The notes under the pieces are model-generated. The model saw nothing but the letters and a program-made list of their open reading frames with translations, was not told the DNA's origin and ran no database searches. Shown one piece after another: positions 1 through 5,808 of a stretch of 5,972 nt of DNA. The DNA is from Spirochaetaceae bacterium (lineage in GTDB: Bacteria > Spirochaetota > Spirochaetia > Treponematales > Breznakiellaceae): assembly GCA_031284295.1 (NCBI GenBank), contig JAITAE010000119.1:1-5972 (forward strand), written 5' to 3'. Numbering within the stretch: the first letter of the stretch is position 1; each line of letters starts with the position of its first letter. Position numbers and translations under genes: made by a program.

Positions 1-182
1 GGGGTGCGTTCCCCGCTTTTTACTTTGTCCAGGATAGTTTGCGCGGCGCTTTCGTCGCTTACCAGTTGGGTCATGCAGGCCTGCGGGATGCCCCAGCCCT
101 GGCCTTTGACCGCGAAAACCGTGTTCCAGGTTTTTACCAAATGCAGTTGTTCGTCCCTTGAAGTGGGGTACCAGTCTGCCAT
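1..182 (-). CDS. Partial hypothetical protein (N-terminal 60 residues)
   Basis: The reading frame starts at ATG 182-180 and stays open to the left edge, so only the first 60 residues are visible. The protein begins MADWYPTSRDEQLHLVKTWN and continues with a segment rich in W, G and Q (VFAVKGQGWGIPQA). A perfect AGGAGG lies at 189-194, six bases before the ATG, which fixes the start firmly. There is no signal peptide or membrane segment in the visible part, so it is probably cytoplasmic. The opening resembles a family of small uncharacterised proteins starting MADW/MADY that I associate with gut spirochaetes and other anaerobes, but I cannot assign a function. It follows the PEGA-protein gene after about 195 bases and could be a separate unit or a read-through partner. 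Confidence 0.75.
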   Translation of the reverse strand, partial: MADWYPTSRDEQLHLVKTWNTVFAVKGQGWGIPQACMTQLVSDESAAQTILDKVKSGERT

Positions 183-188
183 ACGATT

Positions 189-194
189 CCTCCT
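189..194 (-). promoter_or_regulatory. Strong ribosome binding site of the left-edge gene
   Basis: On the minus strand the sequence is AGAGGAGGAATCGT followed by ATG. The AGGAGG core is complementary to the 16S 3' end and is six bases from the start codon, which is the main evidence for the start at 182. Confidence 0.8.
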
Positions 195-215
195 CTAAAA
201 TAATGAATGATGAGC

Positions 216-244
216 CTTTCCCAAAAACTGAAGTTTTGGGAAAG
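216..244. repeat. Perfect 11-bp inverted repeat with 7-base loop
   Basis: CTTTCCCAAAA at 216-226 pairs perfectly with TTTTGGGAAAG at 234-244 around the loop ACTGAAG. It lies between the stop of the PEGA gene and the ribosome site of the left-edge gene. Read on the minus strand, no uridine tract follows the stem, so it is not a textbook terminator. It could act as a weak bidirectional terminator, an mRNA-end stabiliser, or be a dispersed genomic repeat. The arms recall the TTCCAAAA core of the inverted repeats at 5457-5473 and 5688-5704. Confidence 0.6.
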
Positions 245-323
245 CAGCTAATGAATAATGTCCGTTCCCGCGTTGGAAATTCAAGCCCAATCGCCAAGAA
301 GTGAGGGCAGACCTACGGTCCGA

Positions 324-344
324 GGGAGGAGGGAGGAGGGAGGA
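324..344 (+). repeat. Three tandem GGGAGGA heptamers
   Basis: Three exact 7-base units run in tandem, preceded by GA and followed by ATGAGG. The tract is purine-only on the plus strand, so a transcript reading through from the PEGA gene would carry the pyrimidine complement. It could vary by slippage. Confidence 0.7.
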
Positions 345-377
345 ATGAGGCTTTAAACCCGCTGGTGTTCTTCAATT

Positions 378-2102
378 CTACGAGCGCGGTTCCGGGGCAC
401 CGTCCTCACCGCTCCCATTGTCGCCATCACCCCCGGCGGCGGGGATGATGGGGGTATCCGTACCCGCCGCCGTGTCCGCCGCAACAGGCGCCGCCTCAGG
501 TTCCGGCGTTTTCTTGACCAGGGGACTGGCTTCCCTGTTGGCCTCCCACACGTAGCGGCCTATGCGGTAAAAAGTTTCGGCCAGGCAAGCGCCCATAACT
601 ATGCCAAGGCCCATCGCGCCCCAGTAAGCCACATCGCGCTGCTGTTTTAGCTTAGGATCGCCGGTACTGTTGTACGCCGCCGTTATCGTGTTGTTCAGGC
701 CGATGCCAAGTACGAACAAGGGCAGCGCTATCCAGAAACGTCCGTAAGCCGAGTAAAACTTCTTTCGCGCGACCGCTGTCCGGTCTTCCGGAGGCGGCGT
801 CTTTGGATCGAAAACAATTGGGTCTTTTGATACGGTAAAGACAGTCTGGGCAACCTTACCGTCAGCCGTTTCGGCATTCAAGTTTTTCCGCTGACCGGCT
901 TGTCCTTTCAGCCTCAACGGGGTCCTGCCCACATATAACGCTCCATCGTACACGGCAGCCCCATCGTACACGGCTTCCTCGGCATTAGCGACTTCCCCGG
1001 CACTAGCGGCTTCCCCGGCATTAGCGGCTTCCACGGTATTAGCGGCTTCCCCGGCATTGGCGGCTTCCATGGTACTAGCGGCTTCCCCGGTATTAGCGCC
1101 GGACGGCCGGTGGTCAGGCGGTGAATCGTCTTTGAGACGCACATCGAACTCATCAACCGGTACCGGGACAAGGTTGATGGACACGTCCGTCCGCTGCCCC
1201 TCAACAAGGTCTACATTCGTCGTAATGGTTAAGTAGTCCTCGGCAAACGCGGTGACGGAGACCGTGCCGGGTGTAAAGTCCATAAGTTCCGTTTCGCCTT
1301 TGCCGGCGACATAATCATCAACAATGATAATTGTGTTGGCCGGGTTTGCCTTGACTTTGATCCATGCCGGCAGGAAGCCTGAAATATAATCAGCAAGCCT
1401 GTCGCCAAGCTCAACCGAGCCTTCTTTTATCGTGTCGGGTGAAAAAGCCGCGCTGTCCGTGTAAGTTACCTTCCGCGAGTATATGTTCCAAAGCGCTATT
1501 TCTACATAAAGCCTGTCAAAGTACCATGTTACCTTGCCTGTAAGAAAGGCGTCCGCCTTCTGCCCCGTACAAAAATAGTATTCCTTTCCCGCGTCCGGCG
1601 GCGCGGGAAAGTCATTTGTCAGGTTTCCTTCGGTAAGTTTTACGGCGGGCAGCAGGGATAGCGGCGGCGTGTTCGCCCCGGATTTCGCAAACTCAACACG
1701 CAGCGCTGCTATCTCCTTGTCTAATTTTTTTATATCCTGCTTGTATTTATAACTGGAGTTGCCGGTAAAAATAAGTTTGTCCCGTTCCGCCAGCTTTGCG
1801 CTGAGTTTTTTTGCCGCTATGCTTTCGGCCTTTAGACGCGCCGACGTGTTGTAATATTCAGCTTCCTCATAAGACCATAGACGCGATACCGCCGTGCGCA
1901 TATCTTCTACAAGGTAACGCGCGACCATCTGCCCCATAACGGCGCGGGCCGGAGGCATCCCGCTTACGTCAAACCGCGTAACACAAAGTGTCCAGGTATC
2001 GTTGATTGGCGCGGCGGGCTCCTCTTTTGCGCCTTTCGCAAAGGCAAAAAAGGCCGCGCCATGCATGACAATGGCCAAAAAACATGATAAAACGCGCTTC
2101 AT
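378..2102 (-). CDS. Secreted PEGA-domain protein with hexapeptide repeats and C-terminal membrane segments
   Basis: This is a 574-residue exported protein of unknown role. Residues 1-22 form a signal peptide (MKRVLSCFLAIVMHGAAFFA). Residues about 36-60 (DTWTLCVTRFDVSGMP...) and the charged, coiled-coil-like stretch 78-140 recall secreted proteins I associate with treponemes. Residues about 248-313 (from KVKANPANTIIIVDDY to SINLVP) fit a PEGA-type surface module. A second PEGA-like module (VYDGALYVGRTPLRLKGQ, about 384-425) is interrupted on its N-side by hexapeptide repeats at 336-377. Two hydrophobic segments (about 456-472 and 492-510) suggest membrane anchoring, and the tail from 530 is Pro/Ala/Gly/Asp-rich low complexity. 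I chose ATG 2102 because it overlaps the prfB TGA as ATGA and opens directly on the signal peptide; a GTG at 2123 adds seven residues that would spoil it. GGAGGGG lies 12 bases upstream. It is probably translationally coupled to prfB. Confidence 0.85.
   Translation of the reverse strand: MKRVLSCFLAIVMHGAAFFAFAKGAKEEPAAPINDTWTLCVTRFDVSGMPPARAVMGQMVARYLVEDMRTAVSRLWSYEEAEYYNTSARLKAESIAAKKLSAKLAERDKLIFTGNSSYKYKQDIKKLDKEIAALRVEFAKSGANTPPLSLLPAVKLTEGNLTNDFPAPPDAGKEYYFCTGQKADAFLTGKVTWYFDRLYVEIALWNIYSRKVTYTDSAAFSPDTIKEGSVELGDRLADYISGFLPAWIKVKANPANTIIIVDDYVAGKGETELMDFTPGTVSVTAFAEDYLTITTNVDLVEGQRTDVSINLVPVPVDEFDVRLKDDSPPDHRPSGANTGEAASTMEAANAGEAANTVEAANAGEAASAGEVANAEEAVYDGAAVYDGALYVGRTPLRLKGQAGQRKNLNAETADGKVAQTVFTVSKDPIVFDPKTPPPEDRTAVARKKFYSAYGRFWIALPLFVLGIGLNNTITAAYNSTGDPKLKQQRDVAYWGAMGLGIVMGACLAETFYRIGRYVWEANREASPLVKKTPEPEAAPVAADTAAGTDTPIIPAAGGDGDNGSGEDGAPEPRS
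940..975 (-). repeat. 18-bp tandem duplication encoding AVYDGA twice
   Basis: Plus-strand 940-957 and 958-975 are near-identical 18-base units differing at two positions. They encode VYDGAA VYDGAL (residues 378-389) and run straight into the YVGRTPL of the second PEGA-like module. The period matches the adjacent minisatellite. Confidence 0.85.
973..1098 (-). repeat. 18-bp in-frame minisatellite, seven units
   Basis: Seven contiguous units of 18 bases, plus-strand consensus GCTTCCCCGGCATTAGCG, run without gaps (boundaries 973, 991, 1009, 1027, 1045, 1063, 1081). In the PEGA protein they encode hexapeptides of pattern A-[NS]-[AT]-x-E-A (ANTGEA, ASTMEA, ANAGEA, ANTVEA, ANAGEA, ASAGEV, ANAEEA; residues 336-377). 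Because each unit is six codons, gain or loss keeps the frame. Confidence 0.92.
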
Positions 2103-3212
2103 TGCGCTGCCGCGCCCCTCCACGCGTATTTTAGGTAGCCGTTGATAAACAGGTCTATGTCCCCGTCCATAACAGCCTGGATGTTCCCGGTCTCAGCCTT
2201 TGTGCGGTAATCCTTTACAAGCGTGTACGGCTGAAAAACATAAGAACGTATCTGGTTGCCCCAGGAAATGTCCTTCTTTTCCTGCGCGAAACGTTCGTTT
2301 TCCTTCTCTTTTTCCTGCCGGTAATGTTCGTACAGGCGGGCGCGCAGCATACTCATCGCCGTCGCGCGGTTCATAGTCTGACTCCGCTCGCTCTGACAGG
2401 CCACAACGATGCCGGTGGGCAGGTGTGTAAAGCGGACAGCGCTGTCCGTTTTGTTGATATGCTGGCCGCCCGCGCCCCCTGAACGGTATGTGTCCACACG
2501 CAGGTCTTCCGGGCGCACATCCACCTCGATGGAATCGTCCAGTACGGGGAACACATAAACCGAGGCAAATGATGTATGACGCCGCGAGTTTGCGTCAAAC
2601 GGCGATATACGCACCAGCCGGTGAACGCCGCTTTCCCCTTTCAGCCTGCCAAAGGCGTAAGAGCCTCCAATCCTGGCTGTCGCGCTCTTTATCCCCCCCT
2701 CCGCCTCCAAGCGGTCTTCCTCCTCAACGGAAAAGCCCTGCCTTTCGGCCCAGCGCAGATACATTCGGTAAAGCTTGGATGTCCAGTCGCAGGCTTCTGT
2801 CCCGCCCGCCCCGGAATGGACACTCAAAAAGCACCCCGACCCGTCAACTTCGCCCGGCATCAGTTCAAATATGTTTTGTTTTTCGTATTTTGCGCTTAAC
2901 GCGGCCAGCGCCGCTTCAATCTCGGCCGCTTGCGATTCGTCTTTCGCCTCCATTGCCAAATCCCACAGTGTCGAAAGATCATCTATCTCTAAAGCAAGCG
3001 TCTTCCACGGCTCATAACGGTTTTTCAGCGCCTTTAACTCCGCCATCACCTTTTCCGCGGACGCGCTGTCGTTCCAAAAATCACCCTCAGCCGTACACTT
3101 TTCCAGTTCCGTTATCTTTTGTCCCAGCGCGGACCGTTCAAAGACGCCCCCATGTTTCCACTATTCGCTTTTTCAATTCACCTACAGGCGCGCCCAACTC
3201 CGATAATATCAT
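2099..3212 (-). CDS. prfB: Peptide chain release factor 2, expressed by +1 programmed frameshift
   Basis: RF2 acts on the ribosome at UGA and UAA stop codons and triggers hydrolysis of peptidyl-tRNA. The zero frame starts at ATG 3212, five bases after GGGGG, and encodes 24 residues (MILSELGAPVGELKKRIVET then WGRL) up to TGA at 3138-3140. After a +1 shift on CTT the frame continues ERSALGQKITELEK...DFWND to the TGA at 2099, giving 370 residues, close to the 365 of E. coli RF2. The codon-recognition motif SPF is at residues 203-205 and the catalytic GGQ at 248-250, near the E. coli positions 205-207 and 250-252. Continuity of the N-terminal helical domain across the shift argues strongly against a pseudogene. 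An in-frame ATG at 3224 is a possible earlier start but lacks a good ribosome site. It lies 26 bases after the tRNA and its stop overlaps the next start. Confidence 0.96.
3137..3151 (-). promoter_or_regulatory. prfB: Programmed +1 frameshift site of prfB
   Basis: On the minus strand the signal is GGGGG (3151-3147), a three-base spacer CGT, CTT (3143-3141), TGA (3140-3138), then A. The E. coli site is AGGGGG UAU CUU UGA C, so the internal Shine-Dalgarno, the spacing and the slippery CUU U are all matched. Only the base after UGA differs, A instead of C. Slow termination at this UGA when RF2 is scarce allows slippage to UUU and restores RF2, an autoregulatory loop known for this gene. Confidence 0.93.
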
Positions 3213-3238
3213 TACTGCCCCCATTATCCCGTTTACAT

Positions 3239-3312
<74 letters not shown>

Positions 3313-3322
3313 GTACTGTCAA

Positions 3323-3351
3323 ACGATACCCCATTCCCCCTTCCCTGTCAA
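3323..3351 (-). promoter_or_regulatory. Housekeeping sigma-type promoter of tRNA-Arg/prfB unit
   Basis: On the minus strand a perfect -35 TTGACA (3351-3346) is followed by exactly 17 bases and a -10 TATCGT (3328-3323), four of six matches to TATAAT. The expected start of transcription is near 3316, only about four bases before the mature 5' end of the tRNA. No other promoter or terminator is evident between the tRNA, prfB and the PEGA gene, so this promoter probably drives all three. Confidence 0.82.
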
Positions 3352-3354
3352 TTT

Positions 3355-3381
3355 GCCTGGACCAGGCCGCCGCCAGGCGGC
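3355..3381. promoter_or_regulatory. Two adjacent 13-bp palindromes upstream of the -35
   Basis: GCCTGG-A-CCAGGC (3355-3367) and GCCGCC-A-GGCGGC (3369-3381) are each perfect palindromes around one central base pair. Their centres are 14 bp apart, and they begin three bases upstream of the TTGACA box. The geometry suits a dimeric DNA-binding regulator at about -39 to -65, but they could equally be the stem of a terminator for the gene upstream or a chance GC-rich palindrome. Function is not shown. Confidence 0.4.
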
Positions 3382-3467
3382 AGGGAGTCGTCCCCGCGAT
3401 TTACCAGGTTCAGATAGATTCTTAATACAATGTGGTTTCACTCTTCAAAAGAGTCTTGTAAATCGTC

Positions 3468-3485
3468 CACGGATTACACGGATTA
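3468..3485 (+). repeat. Two tandem CACGGATTA nonamers
   Basis: Two exact 9-base copies stand side by side. Runs of CACGGATTA-type units are common intergenic repeats in several bacterial genomes. Here only two copies are present. Confidence 0.7.
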
Positions 3486-3500
3486 ACAATCTTCACTTTT

Positions 3501-3519
3501 CATTCATCATTCATCATTC
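3501..3519. repeat. Tandem CATTCAT heptamers
   Basis: Two full CATTCAT units and a partial third (CATTC) are in tandem. The complement, ATGAATG, resembles the AATGAATGATGA sequence at about 202-213, so both spacers carry the same style of short intergenic repeat. Confidence 0.65.
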
Positions 3520-3584
3520 CTCACTGCCGCCGCCCTTGTCGTCCCGCGCCGCGGACATCGTGGTCAGACCTCGTGACGGAACGG

Positions 3585-5444
3585 CTATATATCCGGGAAC
3601 AGTTTTATTCCGATTGTCATGATAACGGCCGTTGATTTGAAGTACGGCTCTTCATCAACGATACGGTACGGCAGCGATTCCCCCTGATTCGCTTTTCCGT
3701 CATCAATGTTTGTGAAGTACGAAAAAACGACTCCCGCCTCGCCGTAAACTTTGACAGACGGGTTACCCAACGTATACTCCGCGCCGGCTTTCAGCACATG
3801 AAACCACTGGTAAGCGCCGTCATGCAGGAAATATTTTTTTAACTCCTTCTTTTCATTCCGTCCGTTGGGGTCAAGTTCCGAAAGATAGGAGCTTCCGTCA
3901 ACGGCGTTTGGTCCGAAGTCCGCGCCGTGGCGAATCATCTGGTATTGAAAATGAATACCAAGTGCGCGTCCCGCCATCGTTTCAAAACGCAGCAGCAGCT
4001 CGTCCGAATTGGGCGGCAGATAATAGCCTATCCCCACTCCGTTATTCGTATAAGCCGTTTCCATAGGCTGGGTATATCCGGGTACAAAGTTACGGTTATG
4101 CGTATAACAATAGGGCTCTATCTTTGTATACGTTAATTTTATTGAAGAAAAAGCCAGTACCGGCAGATAGATTACTGTACCGGCCTGTGTTGAAATCATC
4201 GTCCTGTCCAATTCAAACGCTTCCTTTAGCCAATAGGCCTCGTCCCAAAAAAGAGAGAACCATATTTTGCCCAATCCAGGATACTGCCCCTTGAGGTTAA
4301 AAAACATTGACATATTATCAAAATCGCCAATATTGTTTTGATAAAAAATATGATTTGTAATCGGAGATATATACCCAAGCTCAAAACGTTTTGTCCAAAC
4401 AACCGCTTCACCAAGGTCGAAATAAAAGTAATTTTTGTATTTAAATTCCAGCATGGAAATTGAGAAAGCGTTCTGGTTCGTCATGGCGGATACTTTTATT
4501 CCGTTATCGTTATAGTATTCCAATATGCCGGTAAGCGAAGAAATGCCAAACCAGTCAAGCGGGGTAAACGAGGCTTCCGCTCCAAGAAAAGGCCGCGCCT
4601 GCAGGTTCATGGAAAGACTGCTGCCTAATGACGAATTACCCCATTCATGCTCCAAACGTCCGAAACGCCATTTAATTTTACTGTCAAGAAATACTCCGCC
4701 GATTTCAGATTTTAGGTTGTACACCCCCGCCATACTGTTGGGCCACGGATCAAAATCATACAGATTATCCAAAAAATAAACGGACCCATCCCATTTTTTT
4801 TGATATGTGTACGGAAAATATGCCAAAGGCTGACTGTAACTGTTAATCAATAAATTTTTATATTCATCATCGTCAACAAAATATTCATAGTATGTATTAT
4901 ATTTACCGAGTGTTTTGCGTGGGGATTTTACAAGGCCTCCCGCCGCCGAAAAGTTATACGAAAAACGTCTGCCGATATCTCCTTTTATAAAAAGGCTGAC
5001 CCATAAGTCATTTCCAAAATAATTGTCGTTTGAAGGCAGATACACGCCGTCCGACAACTCTACAACGGCGCTTGCGCCGGCATACGCCGAAAGCCGGGTG
5101 TCATTTTTGCCGGTATTTGTTTCAGTATAAAAATATCCTTTTTGCTTGTTTAAGCCGGAGGCGGGCCTGCCAAAATTATCTCTGTAATTTTCCAAAATAG
5201 TTTTTTCAGTAATATTGAGTGCGGCGCTTTTATTTTCGGAAGACAAAATCGTGTTGATAGCGGATAAAATATAAAAGCGGGTATACGGTTTAACTCCGCT
5301 GAGCGGCGGGCATAGTCCGCGCATCTCGGCCTGCTCCAGAATATTGTAAATATGGCTGTCCAGTGAAACGGCCGTGTATGTCTGCGCCGAGAGGCTTATG
5401 TTTACGGCCATAAATAAATACAGTATGTTTCTTTTTCCCAACAC
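3585..5444 (-). CDS. Exported outer-membrane beta-barrel protein, Wzi-like
   Basis: This is a 619-residue protein with no certain family. The start is GTG at 5444, six bases after a perfect AGGAGG. It places a signal peptide (residues 1-20: LGKRNILYLFMAVNISLSA, probable cleavage before QTY) at the N-terminus, which longer in-frame starts would bury. Residues about 28-70 (LDSHIYNILEQAEMRGLCPP then SGVKPYTRFYIL) look like the periplasmic N-terminal segment seen in large treponemal and Bacteroides outer-membrane proteins. From about 115 to the end, alternating aromatic and polar residues suggest many beta strands. The segment 259-299 (WRFGRLEHEWGNSSLG ... ARPFLGAE ... LDWFG) recalls capsule-assembly Wzi barrels. 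The C-terminus is GIKLFPDI. Its codon use is more A/T-rich than that of prfB. It appears to be a single-gene unit. An outer-membrane barrel is likely; the Wzi assignment is tentative. Confidence 0.75.
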   Translation of the reverse strand: MLGKRNILYLFMAVNISLSAQTYTAVSLDSHIYNILEQAEMRGLCPPLSGVKPYTRFYILSAINTILSSENKSAALNITEKTILENYRDNFGRPASGLNKQKGYFYTETNTGKNDTRLSAYAGASAVVELSDGVYLPSNDNYFGNDLWVSLFIKGDIGRRFSYNFSAAGGLVKSPRKTLGKYNTYYEYFVDDDEYKNLLINSYSQPLAYFPYTYQKKWDGSVYFLDNLYDFDPWPNSMAGVYNLKSEIGGVFLDSKIKWRFGRLEHEWGNSSLGSSLSMNLQARPFLGAEASFTPLDWFGISSLTGILEYYNDNGIKVSAMTNQNAFSISMLEFKYKNYFYFDLGEAVVWTKRFELGYISPITNHIFYQNNIGDFDNMSMFFNLKGQYPGLGKIWFSLFWDEAYWLKEAFELDRTMISTQAGTVIYLPVLAFSSIKLTYTKIEPYCYTHNRNFVPGYTQPMETAYTNNGVGIGYYLPPNSDELLLRFETMAGRALGIHFQYQMIRHGADFGPNAVDGSSYLSELDPNGRNEKKELKKYFLHDGAYQWFHVLKAGAEYTLGNPSVKVYGEAGVVFSYFTNIDDGKANQGESLPYRIVDEEPYFKSTAVIMTIGIKLFPDI

Positions 5445-5450
5445 AATATG

Positions 5451-5456
5451 CCTCCT
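5451..5456 (-). promoter_or_regulatory. Ribosome binding site fixing the GTG start of the barrel gene
   Basis: AGGAGG on the minus strand, then CATATT, then GTG. Spacing of six bases makes GTG the best start; ATT is too close, and TTG one codon later is slightly far. Confidence 0.8.
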
Positions 5457-5494
5457 GTGAGCATGTTCCAAAACCCGCCTTATACAAGTAAAGA

Positions 5495-5510
5495 GGGGGC
5501 CGCCGCCCCC
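5495..5510. repeat. GC-rich hairpin GGGGGC/GCCCCC
   Basis: Six G-C pairs close a four-base loop CGCC. It is the stem nearest to the barrel gene's ribosome site within the inverted-repeat element. Confidence 0.6.
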
Positions 5511-5522
5511 CGCGTCCGGGCC

Positions 5523-5539
5523 AAGGTCCATCGGACCTT
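5523..5539. repeat. Hairpin AAGGTCC-ATC-GGACCTT
   Basis: A perfect seven-base-pair stem with a three-base loop. On the plus strand it is followed by TTG and could terminate weakly in that direction; on the minus strand it is not followed by a T tract. Confidence 0.65.
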
Positions 5540-5611
5540 TTGTCCGCGACTACCACCCCATTACAGGGGCTGGTGGAGGCTTCGACTGCCGTGTAACTCA
5601 CTTCTACCGGG

Positions 5612-5630
5612 CCAAAGGCTGCGCCTTTGG
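5612..5630. repeat. Hairpin CCAAAGGC-TGC-GCCTTTGG
   Basis: A perfect eight-base-pair stem with a three-base loop, in the same element and with the same short-loop style as its neighbours. Confidence 0.65.
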
Positions 5631-5646
5631 AGCGGCCTTTCCCCCG

Positions 5647-5669
5647 TAAGGCCCCCGCCGGGGGCCTTA
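5647..5669. repeat. Strong hairpin TAAGGCCCCC-GCC-GGGGGCCTTA
   Basis: A perfect ten-base-pair stem with a three-base loop. Its right arm can instead pair with the next segment (CCGGGGGC at 5658-5665 with GCCCCCGG at 5671-5678), so two structures compete. Confidence 0.7.
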
Positions 5670-5703
5670 TGCCCCCGGCCCCCGGAATTTTGGAACAACC
5701 TCA

Positions 5704-5808
5704 CTAAATGAGCCTCCGCACGGCAAGCGGGTAATTCCATTCGCCGTCAAAATCCGCTTTAATTTTCCATGCGCCAAGTTTAAAATCTTCGCCCTCAGGA
5801 TGGGAGGT
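5704..5808 (-). pseudogene. C-terminal coding remnant (34 codons) without a start
   Basis: On the minus strand a frame opens after TGA (5811-5809) and runs to TAG (5706-5704). Its last 29 residues read GEDFKLGAWKIKADFDGEWN then YPLAVRRLI, a composition that looks like a real globular C-terminus. There is no start codon, and the upstream frame contains several stops, so it is either a gene fragment or a chance frame. Another frame over the same bases is also open, which weakens the case. The open part begins right at the 11-bp direct repeat at 5796-5806. I cannot name the family. Confidence 0.35.

Larger units (their letters stand above)
183..377. other. Intergenic spacer with short simple repeats
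   Basis: This spacer separates the PEGA gene from the left-edge gene. It holds the hairpin at 216-244, AATGAATGATGA-type short repeats around 202-213, and three tandem copies of GGGAGGA at 324-344. The last form a pure purine run on the plus strand with several short G runs. I see no promoter with a convincing -35/-10 pair for the left-edge gene and no coding signal. Confidence 0.5.
3382..3584. other. Intergenic region between the barrel gene and the tRNA promoter
   Basis: No coding signal is seen. It contains a long-range inverted repeat CGATTTAC (3397-3404)/GTAAATCG (3458-3465) enclosing a small hairpin ACTCTT-CAA-AAGAGT (3440-3454). There are also two direct copies of CACGGATTA (3468-3485) and CATTCAT repeats (3501-3519). 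No uridine-tailed terminator for the barrel gene is evident. Confidence 0.5.
5457..5704. mobile_element. MITE-like 248-bp element with 17-bp terminal inverted repeats
   Basis: The left end GTGAGCATGTTCCAAAA (5457-5473) and the inverse of the right end (5688-5704; GTGAGGTTGTTCCAAAA) match at 15 of 17 positions, including ten contiguous bases. The interior has no convincing coding sequence but is packed with short-loop GC-rich stems: 5495-5510, 5523-5539, a CCACC...GGTGG stem at about 5553-5578, 5612-5630 and 5647-5669. It abuts the ribosome site of the barrel gene on one side and the stop codon of the coding remnant on the other. No target-site duplication or transposase is visible, so it could be a non-autonomous insertion, a REP/BIME-like cluster or a structured leader. 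Confidence 0.5.

Noticed and set aside
973..1098. Possible CRISPR array
   Set aside because: The 18-bp units are contiguous with no spacers, are diverged from each other and lie in frame inside a coding sequence.
914..1207. Minus-strand 97-codon frame with PGKPL repeats
   Set aside because: It is the same minisatellite read in another frame within the PEGA gene and has no ribosome site.
2103..2123. GTG start at 2123 for the PEGA protein
   Set aside because: It adds MEGRGSA before the signal peptide, and the ATG at 2102 gives the typical ATGA coupling with prfB.
3138..3140. TGA after 24 codons of prfB, suggesting a pseudogene or sequencing error
   Set aside because: The GGGGG-CGT-CTT-TGA arrangement matches the known RF2 frameshift signal, and the RF2 N-terminal domain continues in the +1 frame.
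5476..5492. TGTATAAG as a -10 box for the barrel gene
   Set aside because: No -35 is found 16-18 bases upstream, where the sequence is GC-only, so the promoter is unassigned.
5445..5531. Longer N-terminus of the barrel protein from ATG 5531
   Set aside because: That ATG lies in the loop of a GC-rich hairpin and has no ribosome site; the extension hides the signal peptide. GTG 5444 has a perfect AGGAGG.
5290..5601. Minus-strand 103-codon frame starting MSYTAVEAS
   Set aside because: It overlaps the start of the barrel gene in another frame, and its N-terminal part is translated from the hairpin element; composition is Gly/Arg/Pro-rich.
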